From: a virus
Virus record (IMG/VR): IMGVR_UViG_3300022699_000302
Location: 1-64,000 of that record
Reading direction: 5' to 3' (one strand)
DNA: 64,000 bases
Shown one piece after another: positions 31,534 to 41,000 of the stretch. The notes beneath the pieces were generated by a model that was not told where the DNA came from, made no database searches, and saw only the letters and a list, made by a program, of their open reading frames with translations. Positions within the stretch are counted from its first letter, which is position 1, and every line of letters starts with the position of its first letter. Both the position numbers and the translations under genes were made by a program.

Positions 31534-31556
31534 TTGGTTCCATCGGATGCAACCAT
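31534..31556 (+). promoter_or_regulatory. Recurrent leader hairpin, copy 3, overlapping the ThyX start
   Basis: TTGGTT...AACCA stem with ATCGGAT loop; the ATG of thyX (31555) is inside the 3' arm. The loop GGA is 7 nt from the ATG and is the only SD-like sequence. Confidence 0.65.
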
Positions 31557-32556
31557 GGCTTTTTTGAGTCATCACGACTTTCAGAAAATAGTAGCGTATT
31601 GGCGTCGTACCGAGATCGAGACACTGAAGAGCGGTGCTGAAGGTGCGACCCCCGGGTATGTCCGATTGGTAGATGTCATGGGGTCCGACGAGGCTATCGT
31701 CCGGTCTGCTCGAATGTCGACCCGTCGAGGGGATCGGGATTTCATCGGAGATACCAAAGAGGAAGCTAAGGCTGAGGGGCTTCTTCGTTACCTGATTCGG
31801 CATCATCATACCACTCCTGTCGAGACTGGTGCCCGAGCCTGCTTCGAGTTGAAAATGCCTGTGTTCGTCTACCGACAGAACTTCCGGCATCGCAGTGCGA
31901 GCCAAAATCTGCTGGCTGAAGAAGGGTACGTAGCAGAGACCAATGACACCTCGTTCATGAGGTATTCGGTCAACAACGAGATGTCGGCGCGATACTCTGA
32001 ACTTCCGAAGGAGTGGTGGCTTCCCTCCAGAGAGGATTGGCGGGCTCAGTCGAAGTCGAACCATCAAGGCAGTAGCGATGACGTAGTCGGGATCGATACC
32101 ATAGCTGACTCGATCTATGAACTCCCCGAGAAAGCCTTTCACACCTATCATCAATTACTCGAGAAGGGTACGGCTAAAGAGCTGGCTCGGTGTCTCCTAC
32201 CGAACTGCTTTCACACCAAGCTCGTCTGGAACATCGATCTTCACAACCTGTTCCACTATCTCGGGCTGAGGATGCACGGACACGCTCAGAAAGAGATCCG
32301 AGATTATGCCGAGGCTATTGCTCGGATTGTCGCGGACATTTTCCCGGTATCCTGGAAAGCCTTTACTGATTTCAGGCTGGGCGGAATGACGTGGACTAAG
32401 CCAGAAACGGAAGTGATGCAGCAGGCGTTCTCCTACGAGTGGGCTCTTCAGGCCCTGAGGATGTTGAAGAATAAGGGTGTGACTAAGCGAGAGCTCAAGG
32501 AGTTTTGGGCCAAGGTCCGGCCGGGTCACGCCATGCCAAAAGACTCTGAATACTAA
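31555..32556 (+). CDS. thyX: Flavin-dependent thymidylate synthase ThyX
   Basis: 333 residues, starting at ATG 31555. It makes dTMP from dUMP using FAD and methylenetetrahydrofolate. Seen: HHHTTPVE (83-90), RHRSAS (111-116) and NEMSARYSELP (141-151), the two halves of the ThyX signature. In known enzymes the halves are contiguous (RHRxxSxNExSxRYS); here about 22 residues stand between them. The C-terminal region carries an LPNCFHTKLVWNIDLHNLFHY-type strand and helix, typical of the family, and an Arg-rich end. At 333 residues it is longer than many bacterial ThyX. Confidence 0.9.
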   Translation: MAFLSHHDFQKIVAYWRRTEIETLKSGAEGATPGYVRLVDVMGSDEAIVRSARMSTRRGDRDFIGDTKEEAKAEGLLRYLIRHHHTTPVETGARACFELKMPVFVYRQNFRHRSASQNLLAEEGYVAETNDTSFMRYSVNNEMSARYSELPKEWWLPSREDWRAQSKSNHQGSSDDVVGIDTIADSIYELPEKAFHTYHQLLEKGTAKELARCLLPNCFHTKLVWNIDLHNLFHYLGLRMHGHAQKEIRDYAEAIARIVADIFPVSWKAFTDFRLGGMTWTKPETEVMQQAFSYEWALQALRMLKNKGVTKRELKEFWAKVRPGHAMPKDSEY

Positions 32557-32566
32557 GTAAAAAGAA

Positions 32567-32592
32567 AAGACCCGGTTATTTCACCGGGTCTT
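32567..32592. terminator. Bidirectional terminator
   Basis: AAGACCCGGT-TATTTC-ACCGGGTCTT between the converging thyX stop and the minus-strand stop at 32576. Confidence 0.9.
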
Positions 32593-33145
32593 CTCCATCG
32601 TCACGAATCTGTCTTCGAAGTCTTTTATTCACAGACTTCAGATGACTGATTCGACGGCGTACCCGCCAGAGCATGCAGACAGCAAAGGTCTCCCCTCTAG
32701 GATCTGTCTTTCCGGGAACGAAGGATTTCTCGGTGATACCAAACTTCTCTATCTCTTTGATGAGTCGACGCAGAGAAGCGGTGTCGTCAGGAGAAGCATT
32801 GGGAGAGCTGAAGCGGGCGTCTTCCTTCAGTCTCTCCCTCATGGAATCGGTGAAGGTCCCGAGGTATTCATCGAGCTCCACTACGAGTGCCATGATAGTG
32901 GTAAGGCCGGTTTTGGCCTTTTCGAGGTCTGCGCTCGTTTCGAGCGAGTGCATGGTGTCATCCAATCGGGTGTAGACAGCCTCGACAAGTGACCGCGCTA
33001 GATCTGCTTCTGCAATTAGGTCCTCTTTCGAGGTAGCTTGTTGAGCTATGACGCCCCCCTTTCTTTTTAGATGCGAGTCAGAGCCAGCTCGACGCAACGC
33101 GAGGGAGTGAACCCCGGCCAGAAGAAGAACGAAGAGAGTCGGCAT
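32576..33145 (-). CDS. Helical protein, unknown; start uncertain
   Basis: Up to 189 residues. The first 30 codons overlap the upstream gene by 79 nt and may not be translated. A strong purine SD (AAAGAAAGGGGGG) lies near 33060, but the following codons are GTC ATA, not a standard start. The clear coding part (from about 33050) is Leu-rich helix with many Glu and Arg and a basic C-terminus. Function unknown. Confidence 0.6.
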   Translation of the reverse strand: MPTLFVLLLAGVHSLALRRAGSDSHLKRKGGVIAQQATSKEDLIAEADLARSLVEAVYTRLDDTMHSLETSADLEKAKTGLTTIMALVVELDEYLGTFTDSMRERLKEDARFSSPNASPDDTASLRRLIKEIEKFGITEKSFVPGKTDPRGETFAVCMLWRVRRRISHLKSVNKRLRRQIRDDGEDPVK

Positions 33146-34122
33146 TCACCCGCAGATTCGTGCTTCCGGATCCAGTCGTGCGGTTCGTACGCCGCCGAAG
33201 AGATCGACTCCTTGATCGCGTTGTCTACTCCTTGGAGAAGTTTTTCCACTTTACCGAAGCTTTTGGCGAGACGAGTCCACGACGAAGAGTTGATAAACCA
33301 GTGGTTCTTGAGCAACTTGTCCACCGTCACCGACGCGGGATAGGTGGTGATGCCGCTCTTCTTCCAGAATTGATTGGTTCTAAGCATCATCGAGAGCTCG
33401 CCCCGCCTGGAGCCCCAGTAGATGCCGGGCAGACTGTGGTTTTCGATTTTCCCGGTAGAGCTGGCTTCGAGGATGACGGCTTCAATAGTTTTGCAGATGT
33501 CAGTGACAAGCTTAGCGGTTTTGTCCCCAGCATCCCTGTTGTTTGCCAGTGCAACAGCCCATTCAGGTACGGTCTCGACGTAGATTTCCTTATTGAGCTC
33601 GAAAGGCGGGCACGTATTCAGCCAGCTCCTACGGACCTCCGCGCCGACTGTACCGCCGGGTCGAGTGATCTGGAGAATCACGTCTTTCGGGACTCCTTTG
33701 TGGATGAGGTCCTTAATGGGCACCACATCCGCGAGGGGCACGACATCCGCATTGTCCTTGGCCGCCTTGCTCTTAGCCGCGCGCAGCTGATCCTCTAACG
33801 ACTGGCCTTCCAACAACAGCGTTTTGTTGCTTTGGATCGCCTCCTCTCGTTGTTTTGCGAGTGCGGCGTAGTTATTGGACAAGTCGTGGAGCCGGCTGTT
33901 GAGCTTTTGTGTATCCCCCTTCTTTCTCTCAAGGAGTGTTTGGATCTCTTCGATCTGATTGTCTTTCTCTTGGCACTCGGCATGAAGGTCAGAGACCTTC
34001 TCCCTCAACCGAGTGATTTCTTCATCCTTGGACGTAGGCAGGCCCAGTTGCTGGTTGACCATGTCCAAGATCCCAGGTTTCCCGGGAGGGCAGGGTTTCA
34101 TCTCAGAATCCTGTTCGTGCAT
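33067..34122 (-). CDS. Coiled-coil protein with a C-terminal globular domain
   Basis: 351 residues, AGGAGA SD. Residues 30-125 form a coiled coil; a Val/Pro linker (DVVPLADVVPIKDL) leads into a mixed alpha/beta domain of about 210 residues with WIRKHESAGECR near the end. No catalytic motif recognised. Confidence 0.7.
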   Translation of the reverse strand: MHEQDSEMKPCPPGKPGILDMVNQQLGLPTSKDEEITRLREKVSDLHAECQEKDNQIEEIQTLLERKKGDTQKLNSRLHDLSNNYAALAKQREEAIQSNKTLLLEGQSLEDQLRAAKSKAAKDNADVVPLADVVPIKDLIHKGVPKDVILQITRPGGTVGAEVRRSWLNTCPPFELNKEIYVETVPEWAVALANNRDAGDKTAKLVTDICKTIEAVILEASSTGKIENHSLPGIYWGSRRGELSMMLRTNQFWKKSGITTYPASVTVDKLLKNHWFINSSSWTRLAKSFGKVEKLLQGVDNAIKESISSAAYEPHDWIRKHESAGECRLSSFFFWPGFTPSRCVELALTRI

Positions 34123-34131
34123 GAAAATCTC

Positions 34132-34965
34132 CTAAATCTGTGACGGAAGAGGAGCGAGATAGAAGTCTTCGCTCATGTCTTGTTCGATTTCGTATATTTC
34201 AGTGGGATACGATGCCCACTCGATCGGCTCGGACGGAGGATCGATAGGTTGGCGGGACCAGGTCTGAGGATCCCAGTTTTGGGCGACGACGTGTTCGGTT
34301 CCGATCTCCACATCTTGGAAGCGGATGAAGAGGCTGCACTCCACATCGCTCCAACTCTGCTTGTGGTTCACCTCTCGCCATGAGTCGAGGTTTACCCTGC
34401 CGGTCCACATCTGATAGGTGCTCGGTGAGACGATTCGCTGGTGATTGTTCCACTCGTGATCGTCATTGATCAGCTTACGGGCGAGACGAAAAGAGCCTTC
34501 CGGGAACTCGATAGTCAGCGGATTGATCACGCAGTTCTGGATCATGTCTTTCACATAATCATCTTTTTCGGGGACCTTGATATTTTTCCAACTGGACTGG
34601 GTTACTTGTTCATTGCCGTGGAACACCGAGAATTTCACTTTGCTGGGGAGACCTCCTGATTTCAGTCGATACGACCCAATTACGAACCGATTGGTTGTCG
34701 GGTAAGCGACTACAAAACTGAGATTGTTGAACGCTTCTGATGACCAATAGACAGGGATGAAAATCCCTGAGCTCATAAGGCCATCTTCGAGACAGTCGGC
34801 AAAGCTGTTACACCACTCCAGGGCCTTGTCCCCGCAGCCTCCCTCGGCGGCTTGGCGTAAGCAGCCCTTCAGGTCTGTTTTTCCAGTGTGGACTCGGAAA
34901 ACTTTGTCCGGCGGGACGGCATCGGCTTTCCGGCTGCCGATAGCGAGATCCAATGCATTTGTCAC
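34132..34965 (-). CDS. Unknown 277-residue protein
   Basis: Starts at GTG 34965 behind AGGAGG. Cysteines cluster in residues 34-58 (CLRQAAEGGCGDKALEWC). The rest is beta-rich with many aromatic residues; the C-terminus is acidic and Pro-rich. Ends 9 nt before the coiled-coil gene. Confidence 0.7.
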   Translation of the reverse strand: MTNALDLAIGSRKADAVPPDKVFRVHTGKTDLKGCLRQAAEGGCGDKALEWCNSFADCLEDGLMSSGIFIPVYWSSEAFNNLSFVVAYPTTNRFVIGSYRLKSGGLPSKVKFSVFHGNEQVTQSSWKNIKVPEKDDYVKDMIQNCVINPLTIEFPEGSFRLARKLINDDHEWNNHQRIVSPSTYQMWTGRVNLDSWREVNHKQSWSDVECSLFIRFQDVEIGTEHVVAQNWDPQTWSRQPIDPPSEPIEWASYPTEIYEIEQDMSEDFYLAPLPSQI

Positions 34966-34986
34966 GAAATCCTCCTATAAAAGAAA

Positions 34987-35009
34987 GGCCCCCGCACAGG
35001 TCGGGGGCC
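34987..35009 (-). terminator. Intrinsic terminator
   Basis: GGCCCCCG/CGGGGGCC, an 8-bp stem with a 7-nt loop, then TTTCTTTTAT on the minus strand. It closes the 35034-35357 gene. Confidence 0.92.
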
Positions 35010-35033
35010 AGTGACCATCTTCTTCTGTGCTTG

Positions 35034-35357
35034 TTACATGACCTGATCGATGAAGAGCACTTCACCGGGTCGGGTGAACTCCTTGGTCCATTCAACAAAG
35101 AACGGTTCGCAAGGACGGCTCTCATGCAGACGAGCCTCAACAGCCGCGATCGCGTCAACCTTGGTTTTACTAAAACCTGTGCTGACGGTGATCACGTCGT
35201 TGTGGGAAACCAGAACACGCCAGAAGAATCTCTGTGTGTCCTGGGGGATGATATCGATGATGACGGCACGGCCGTCCTCTTCGATGGTGGAGCTGTGCTC
35301 GGCCATGTTATCCAGGAACTCCTGGATATCGTGCATTGACTCAAGTTCTTCTGACAT
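35034..35357 (-). CDS. Small acidic protein, unknown
   Basis: 107 residues, a single-gene unit with a GGCCTAAGG element, the GGAGGTTAGC leader and its own terminator. N-terminal acidic helix and a beta-rich remainder ending FTRPGEVLFIDQVM. Function not recognised. Confidence 0.7.
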   Translation of the reverse strand: MSEELESMHDIQEFLDNMAEHSSTIEEDGRAVIIDIIPQDTQRFFWRVLVSHNDVITVSTGFSKTKVDAIAAVEARLHESRPCEPFFVEWTKEFTRPGEVLFIDQVM

Positions 35358-35387
35358 GGCTAACCTCCATGAAAATCCTGCTCAACT

Positions 35388-35396
35388 CCTTAGGCC
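35388..35396 (-). promoter_or_regulatory. GGCCTAAG(G) element, copy 4
   Basis: GGCCTAAGG on the minus strand, 30 nt before the start at 35357. On the plus strand three spaced GGTT(G)(T)TACA-like repeats follow at 35430-35470. Confidence 0.68.
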
Positions 35397-35499
35397 ATAA
35401 AAATTCTGGTTCTATGACAGATTCAGATTAGGTTGTTACAAATGGTTGCACACCGTTTGGTTACACCATACAGTAGCACTAACTCTCAGGAGACATAGT

Positions 35500-36126
35500 A
35501 TGGCCCGAATCATAATCAATCTATCCGATTCGTTGTTGGAGCGTCTCGGTGTCGAGGATGATAATAAAGATGTCGTCATGGAAGTCGACGAACTTTTCAT
35601 GCGGAGGTCTCGGTCCGATGAAGGTGTGGTACTTACCGGCATTGTAGGCTACACCGTAGCTCCTGATGAGCTCTCCGAATCTATTCGGGACAAGATCGGG
35701 GATTTTGACACTACTGCTGGATCGTTGGCAGTGGAACTCCGCGAGCAGATTTTCAACTGGTCGTCCCCTAAACCCAACACTGAGCTCCATCCTCCTGAAC
35801 CAGAAACTCCTGAGAAGAAAGAAGGAACTGGCCTCTATAAACCAGATCCCTCGAATTTCGAAGTTCATATTCCCCGAGCTGACGGTAGTACCGAAATCAA
35901 GAAAGTCAAAGAACTCGATTACTACGACGGGGGGACTGCTCAGAAGAAGTTGGCGCCCGATACCGTATTCGGGGAAGATGATCCTCGTCTCTACGAAGAA
36001 ACATTCATCGATCCCGAAACAAAAGAGAAGGAAGTATGCACGGCTCTTACCCTCGAAGTGGATCCGATCCGCAACGAAGGTAAGCGTCAGCGCGTAATTA
36101 AATTGACGCCTGTGAAGCCCAAATAG
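35500..36126 (+). CDS. Unknown acidic protein opening the baseplate block
   Basis: 208 residues from ATG 35500 (CAGGAGA SD). The N-terminus is a beta/alpha segment (ARIIINLSDSLLERLG); the middle is Pro/Glu-rich; the C-terminus has DP-rich segments (DPETKEKEVC). Probably a tail or baseplate assembly component by position only. Confidence 0.65.
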   Translation: MARIIINLSDSLLERLGVEDDNKDVVMEVDELFMRRSRSDEGVVLTGIVGYTVAPDELSESIRDKIGDFDTTAGSLAVELREQIFNWSSPKPNTELHPPEPETPEKKEGTGLYKPDPSNFEVHIPRADGSTEIKKVKELDYYDGGTAQKKLAPDTVFGEDDPRLYEETFIDPETKEKEVCTALTLEVDPIRNEGKRQRVIKLTPVKPK

Positions 36127-36134
36127 GAGATGAT

Positions 36135-36449
36135 GTGGCGGACGAGCCGACGAAGAAAGAACCGCCGATTACGGCGCAGATGATGGTGGATCTTTTGGGG
36201 GAGAACGATCAGTTCTCAGAGATGGTGAAGGGTAAGCAATTCGCGGAAGTCATGCAGGCCTTGGTGAACTGGGTGGCCAACACGTTCGATTCGGAATGGG
36301 ACAAAGAGCTGGTCCAGATCATGGTCAGCTCTAGCTCCGGTACCGCGATCGCTCGGTGCGCTATGCAGAAGCAGAGCCTGGTCCAACATGTTCCCGAATC
36401 TGAACTTCAGCATCTCGTGAATATGAAACCGGAAAAGCGTGAGCCGTAA
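36135..36449 (+). CDS. Small helical protein, unknown
   Basis: 104 residues from GTG 36135 (AGGAGATGAT). Amphipathic helices; one Cys. Could be a tail chaperone-sized factor, but no frameshift is evident. Overlaps the next gene by 11 nt. Confidence 0.62.
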   Translation: MADEPTKKEPPITAQMMVDLLGENDQFSEMVKGKQFAEVMQALVNWVANTFDSEWDKELVQIMVSSSSGTAIARCAMQKQSLVQHVPESELQHLVNMKPEKREP

Positions 36450-36678
36450 AGGACAGAACAACGAGAAGAGGCTGGCTGAGGCTGCAGCCGTAGAGGCATT
36501 GAAAAACCGAGGAGTAGATCTCTCGGTTATCCGCTTAGTCGTGGTTCGGCTCAGCGCCGGCCGACCCGATGTTAGTTTTGTCTGTGCCTCGGGTACTGCC
36601 ACCCATGGCGGGTATCTCTTTTTCGTTTCGGAGCTAGAAGACAAGTTGGATGACGACGGATCCGGCGGTTTCATCTAA
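36439..36678 (+). CDS. Small protein, unknown
   Basis: 79 residues from GTG 36439 inside the end of the previous gene. Basic N-terminal helix, then beta strands (VIRLVVVRL, YLFFVSEL) and an acidic C-terminus; resembles a small nuclease-like or VRR-type fold only superficially. Confidence 0.55.
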   Translation: MSRKGQNNEKRLAEAAAVEALKNRGVDLSVIRLVVVRLSAGRPDVSFVCASGTATHGGYLFFVSELEDKLDDDGSGGFI

Positions 36679-36681
36679 ACT
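36676..36681 (+). promoter_or_regulatory. TAAACT -10-like box, leaderless arrangement
   Basis: TAAACT, 6 nt, then ATG at 36688, no SD. It overlaps the previous stop codon. Confidence 0.5.
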
Positions 36682-36687
36682 GTCGGT

Positions 36688-37353
36688 ATGGCGTTGAATG
36701 CTCCAAACAAAGAGGTTCTTCAAAGAACTGACCTACTTTTCGGACCGCTCCCTCGAGAAGCCGTCATCCCTCCTGAGAGATTTAGGGAGGATGACGCTAT
36801 CCGCCGTGCCGAAGAAAAAGAGGGGGCGAACTACCTCGTTTATTTCGAGGGGGCTAAGCGTGTTATCTTCGATCAGTTTCTGATCAGCTCCTGGCAAAAG
36901 AACGTGAACGACATTGCAGTTCCGCAGTATACTCGCGGTCAGCCGGTCATCGAAGTCTTCGGGTCCGGTCAGGTACTCGTACAGGTAGAGCTGAAGTTGT
37001 TCGACAGCCGGACCACTGTCGAGTTCTTGGACGCTAATAGAGGAACGGGGTACGTCGGGTCCTCCATCAAGGAATTCGTGAAGAACTACGATCGCTATTT
37101 CAGAGGATCCGCCGGAGCTAAGAAAGACGCATTTGCGGCCCTGAACGTGAAGGGGCGAAGGGACTACGGGTACCTGACACAGTTCGCGTTCGATCGTGTG
37201 TCGCCTAATGATTATGAGATCACATGTTCGTTTAGTTTTTGGTCTTTTTTCTCTGAGATTGATGACGTAGGCAAGACCCTGGCAGAAGCCTTGATCGCCC
37301 GTACTGCTTCTCCTGGGGCTATCCAAGTCGACATTCCTGAGGATCAATTCTAA
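36688..37353 (+). CDS. Baseplate/tail-type protein A
   Basis: 221 residues. Beta-rich, with the order F-Q-x-I-x-S-W, G-x-x-V-I-x-V-x-G-S-G, L-K-L-F-D-S, a YFR helix and a final FSFWSFFSEI strand. The next gene product follows the same order of elements, so the two look like distant paralogs. They head an operon with the large hub-like protein, which fits baseplate wedge or tail tube/completion roles. No enzymatic motif. Confidence 0.6.
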   Translation: MALNAPNKEVLQRTDLLFGPLPREAVIPPERFREDDAIRRAEEKEGANYLVYFEGAKRVIFDQFLISSWQKNVNDIAVPQYTRGQPVIEVFGSGQVLVQVELKLFDSRTTVEFLDANRGTGYVGSSIKEFVKNYDRYFRGSAGAKKDAFAALNVKGRRDYGYLTQFAFDRVSPNDYEITCSFSFWSFFSEIDDVGKTLAEALIARTASPGAIQVDIPEDQF

Positions 37354-38060
37354 TGGCGGGACAACAGCGTCTCAGTACTCAGGCTCTCCCCGAGCGATCC
37401 AGCTTTTTGTTCGGGTTCACCGATGGGCCGTCAGACAAAGAACGTCTTCGTCTGGAGCTCTACCTTCAAAACGGAGAGCGACTCTTCCGGTATGACCAGA
37501 TGATCGTCCAGCAAGTCAGTGACATGGACGTTGAAAAAGTCCAGTTCGAGATCTCATCGCACGGTCTGATCAAAGGCCTGTTCTTCAACCGTAACGTTAA
37601 AGCTGTTTCGATCTCGGCTGTTCTCACAGACCTGGTTCAGGACGAAGTCGATCAAGAAAGCTTAGTGGTTCACGACCAGTTGTCGCTTTTCGAGTACCTC
37701 TATCGCCGCTACTTTCGAGCTTCACAGGTGGCACGACACAAATATCAACTCGAAATGACGGTTCGTGGGCATACCTATATCGGGTTGATGGCAAACGCGA
37801 TTTTTGGGCTTGCTTCGGATGATGACACAATCGGCGCTGTGTCGTTCACTTATTTGGTCTTGGATGAACAGCTGGAAATACCCGAAACTCCCGAAGTATT
37901 TGCTGGTGACACCTCGGCTGGTCCTGCTACCTTTAGTCGTGAGACTGCTGAAGAACTAGAACATGAAGGCGACATCCCCCAGGGGGAAGTCCCCAGCTCG
38001 CGGAGAAGTGCGCGCGGAAGTCTAGGCCAGATTATCGATAGTCGTTCCGAGTCGTTTTAA
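37353..38060 (+). CDS. Baseplate/tail-type protein B (paralog-like)
   Basis: 235 residues, sharing its first base with the previous stop. Elements FRYDQMIVQQVSDMD, an SSHGLIKGLFF strand, YLYRRYFRAS and GAVSFTYLVLDEQLE parallel the upstream protein. The C-terminal 50 residues are acidic then Ser/Arg-rich and probably flexible. Likely virion assembly; function not assigned. Confidence 0.6.
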   Translation: MAGQQRLSTQALPERSSFLFGFTDGPSDKERLRLELYLQNGERLFRYDQMIVQQVSDMDVEKVQFEISSHGLIKGLFFNRNVKAVSISAVLTDLVQDEVDQESLVVHDQLSLFEYLYRRYFRASQVARHKYQLEMTVRGHTYIGLMANAIFGLASDDDTIGAVSFTYLVLDEQLEIPETPEVFAGDTSAGPATFSRETAEELEHEGDIPQGEVPSSRRSARGSLGQIIDSRSESF

Positions 38061-41000
38061 TGCCGAACAAGACCAAGTACTCGATGCGGCACCACGACTT
38101 CATCGTCTTTATCGATGGAGTCGAGATCCCCTGGCTCACCCTGCAGATGACTGCGGCTATGGGGCAGCCCTCGACTGTTGATATCTACATCGAGCCGGAT
38201 GACTTGATGGAACGGGTCAGGCCTAAAGCTCTTGTCCACGTCTTCATGTCTGATCCCTTCAGGAAGGCGGACGACGCAGATCCAGTCCCTGAAAACGAAG
38301 GGGATAGGCCTCAAAAATATTACCGCAAAAACTACTTCTTAGCTTTTGAGGGCGAGCTCCAGACCATTACGGAGACATGGACCGATAACAGCGCAGCTTT
38401 GGTTCTGGGTTGTTCGGACCTGACCAACATCATCCACAACACATCGCTCGATCTGGTTCAGTTGACTTCTGGCATCCGTATTCCCTTGATCAACGGTTCA
38501 ACGTTCTACGGGGACTTCCTGTCATTGTCCGGCACGAACTCAGCGATGAATGCTGTCATTTACGCTGCCATGGGATTTGACCCCGAAGAGGTCGCTAGTC
38601 AACAAGGCAAGACTGCTGAGGCAAAACTGGCGGCATCCCAGGCCATTCCCGTACTCAAAGACAAAATCTCCACAGACCCGGATGAGTACTACTACCACGA
38701 AGCGGTGCGCATTGCCCTGAAGTACTTTACTCAGTTCAATGCCTCGTACCGCTTGCAGGCGCTCCGTACTCGTTTGTTTGATAAGATCAGTGGGATCCCC
38801 GACCAGACTTTTCGTCGGCTTATGTCGGCTCGAGTAGCTCAAACGCTTATTACGAGTGGTTTCCAGAATGTGCCTAATCGATCATTGGGGCAGTTGTTGA
38901 ACTTCATGCTAAACATGGGGCTCCACCAGCCGACCTCTGTGTTCTTCCCGGTCAAGACAGGAGGAGAACGTAATGCTTGGTCGCAGTATCTGTTCCTTCC
39001 GAACTTGTACTATGCGATTCCGCCTTCTTGTAATTGGCTCTTCAAAGAGAATCTGACGACTATCAACTCTTCACGAGCATTCCTTCGGGAACCCACTCGT
39101 TTGATGGTTCGAGATCCCATGGTGGGCAACCTGGGACTTGTTCATATGGCCCCGCGCAGTTTGACCTCATTTCTGCAGTCAACTGGCAGTGGGGCTCCGG
39201 TGCCCCACACAGTTGATGGTGTACGTAGCCCGCTGACGTTTAATGCTGCGCGTACTGAAGAAGATTTCACTACAGACCCCAATATTAGGGGCGAAGCGGC
39301 CCTGGATCGGGCACCTTTCACGCTGAATCCTGATAGCGATGAGAGCGAATCTAACCCTAACCTTCTCAAGTACCTCACTCCCCTCGAGGTCGAGAAGGGC
39401 ATCCTTTTCCGTACATCAGATATGTCGATCGAGTACTTTGCCGGCAAAAGCACAGTACGCTCCGCATTTGGGGCCAGCGTGGACGCTGATGATGACGAGG
39501 AGCGACGTCAAGACCTGAATGCACAGGTCGAACGAGCCATTCAGAACGATGACTCGTATATCCGATACATGCAGAGTCTCGCGAATTACCGACTGAGCCT
39601 TGAGCAGCTGAATCGAGACATTAACGCTAACGGCCCCTTCAATCCGTGGGCGACCCCCGGCTTCCCCGCTATGATCTGTCGACCAGATCGCAGCTATCGA
39701 GGTTTGTTGACCAAGGTTACCCACACGATCTCGTCTACAGGAACAGCCCAAACCCTGTACGATTTTGCAGTTACTACCCTTTTCCGGCCTAAAACAGGCA
39801 CGCGTAACGAGATTGCTGATCAAAGACGTCTCGAGAATCAGCTTGACGAGGCCGAGGTAGAGCTGAACAGGGCTATTGAGGAATTCAATGAGTCCCTGGA
39901 TTTAGAGGTTGATGAAAGAGATATTTCTGATCTAGAAGAGATTGTCCGTAAGAGCGTCGAACCAACAGACCGAACGCCTTATATCGAAGAGATCAGTACT
40001 TTTCGGGATTGGCGAGGAGTCGAGATCAATCGTGGTTTATTGATGGCGTGGTATGCCATCAGGAAAGCTCGTGATGACCTTCGTGGAGAAGTGAATCTCA
40101 ACCCCCCTCTCGAGCGTCTTCGGCATATCGTGAACTTCGACATCGATCGGAGTCGAGACTATTTCAAACTGAGATCCGCTCCCGTACCGGAGTTGCAGAT
40201 CGTAGAGGGAGAGTCTACTACTGTCTATCGCGACGTTGATTTCACGCCTTTCTTGGACGATAAGTTGGAGGCTGGTCAAATAGCCTTGAATTACTCCCCC
40301 GAGGTATTCATTGGACCGGCAGGAGAGCGCGAGATCCAGCGAAACAACCAGAGACTGGAGTTAACGTATTGGAGTGGAGACTCTAAGGATGGTGATCCCG
40401 GTTCTGTGTCACTTCTGTTTGGCGAGGCGGTGCTTGACCCTAGCGGGTTAGCTAGCGATCTCAAACAGTTCCTCCAGGATATCCAAGCCAACTACGGTCG
40501 GGCTGTAGTCCGAGGAGAGTTTACTGACCTCCAAGTTTCTGGGTCTGATATTACGGTAGAGACTGAATCTGGGGGGACTCAAGTCATCTCGGATCTCGGC
40601 GGTGTTGTCGACTTTCTTCTTGACGATGCGTTAGCACGGCTTCAAGCCGGTCAGCAAGCTGCTAGGATCGCGAATATTAGAGAGCGCAAGCAGGCCCGCG
40701 ATACCGCTCAACTCAACCTGAGGGAGTCCCTGGGTCTTTTCGAAGAAGCTGTAGAGCAGCCCCCAGTGCCTGACTTTCTCAACACTAATTTGCTTGATCC
40801 CCTGAGCGTGGAGAAAGTGTATGAGCCTGTTCTCGGATCTAGCACTGCTCTGTCCCAGACTTTTGACTACTCCGGAGACAGTCCGCCCCCGCTTCTTCGC
40901 CGAAGCGACGGCTCTCTATCAGCTGCTACTCTTCAAGCCAGAGACGCGATCATCACCCTCGCTCTCCGAATTTATGATTTCAGCGAGGACATTAATCCCT

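Noticed and set aside
31885-31999. Intein in thyX
   Set aside because: The extra segment is about 22 residues and lacks splicing motifs.
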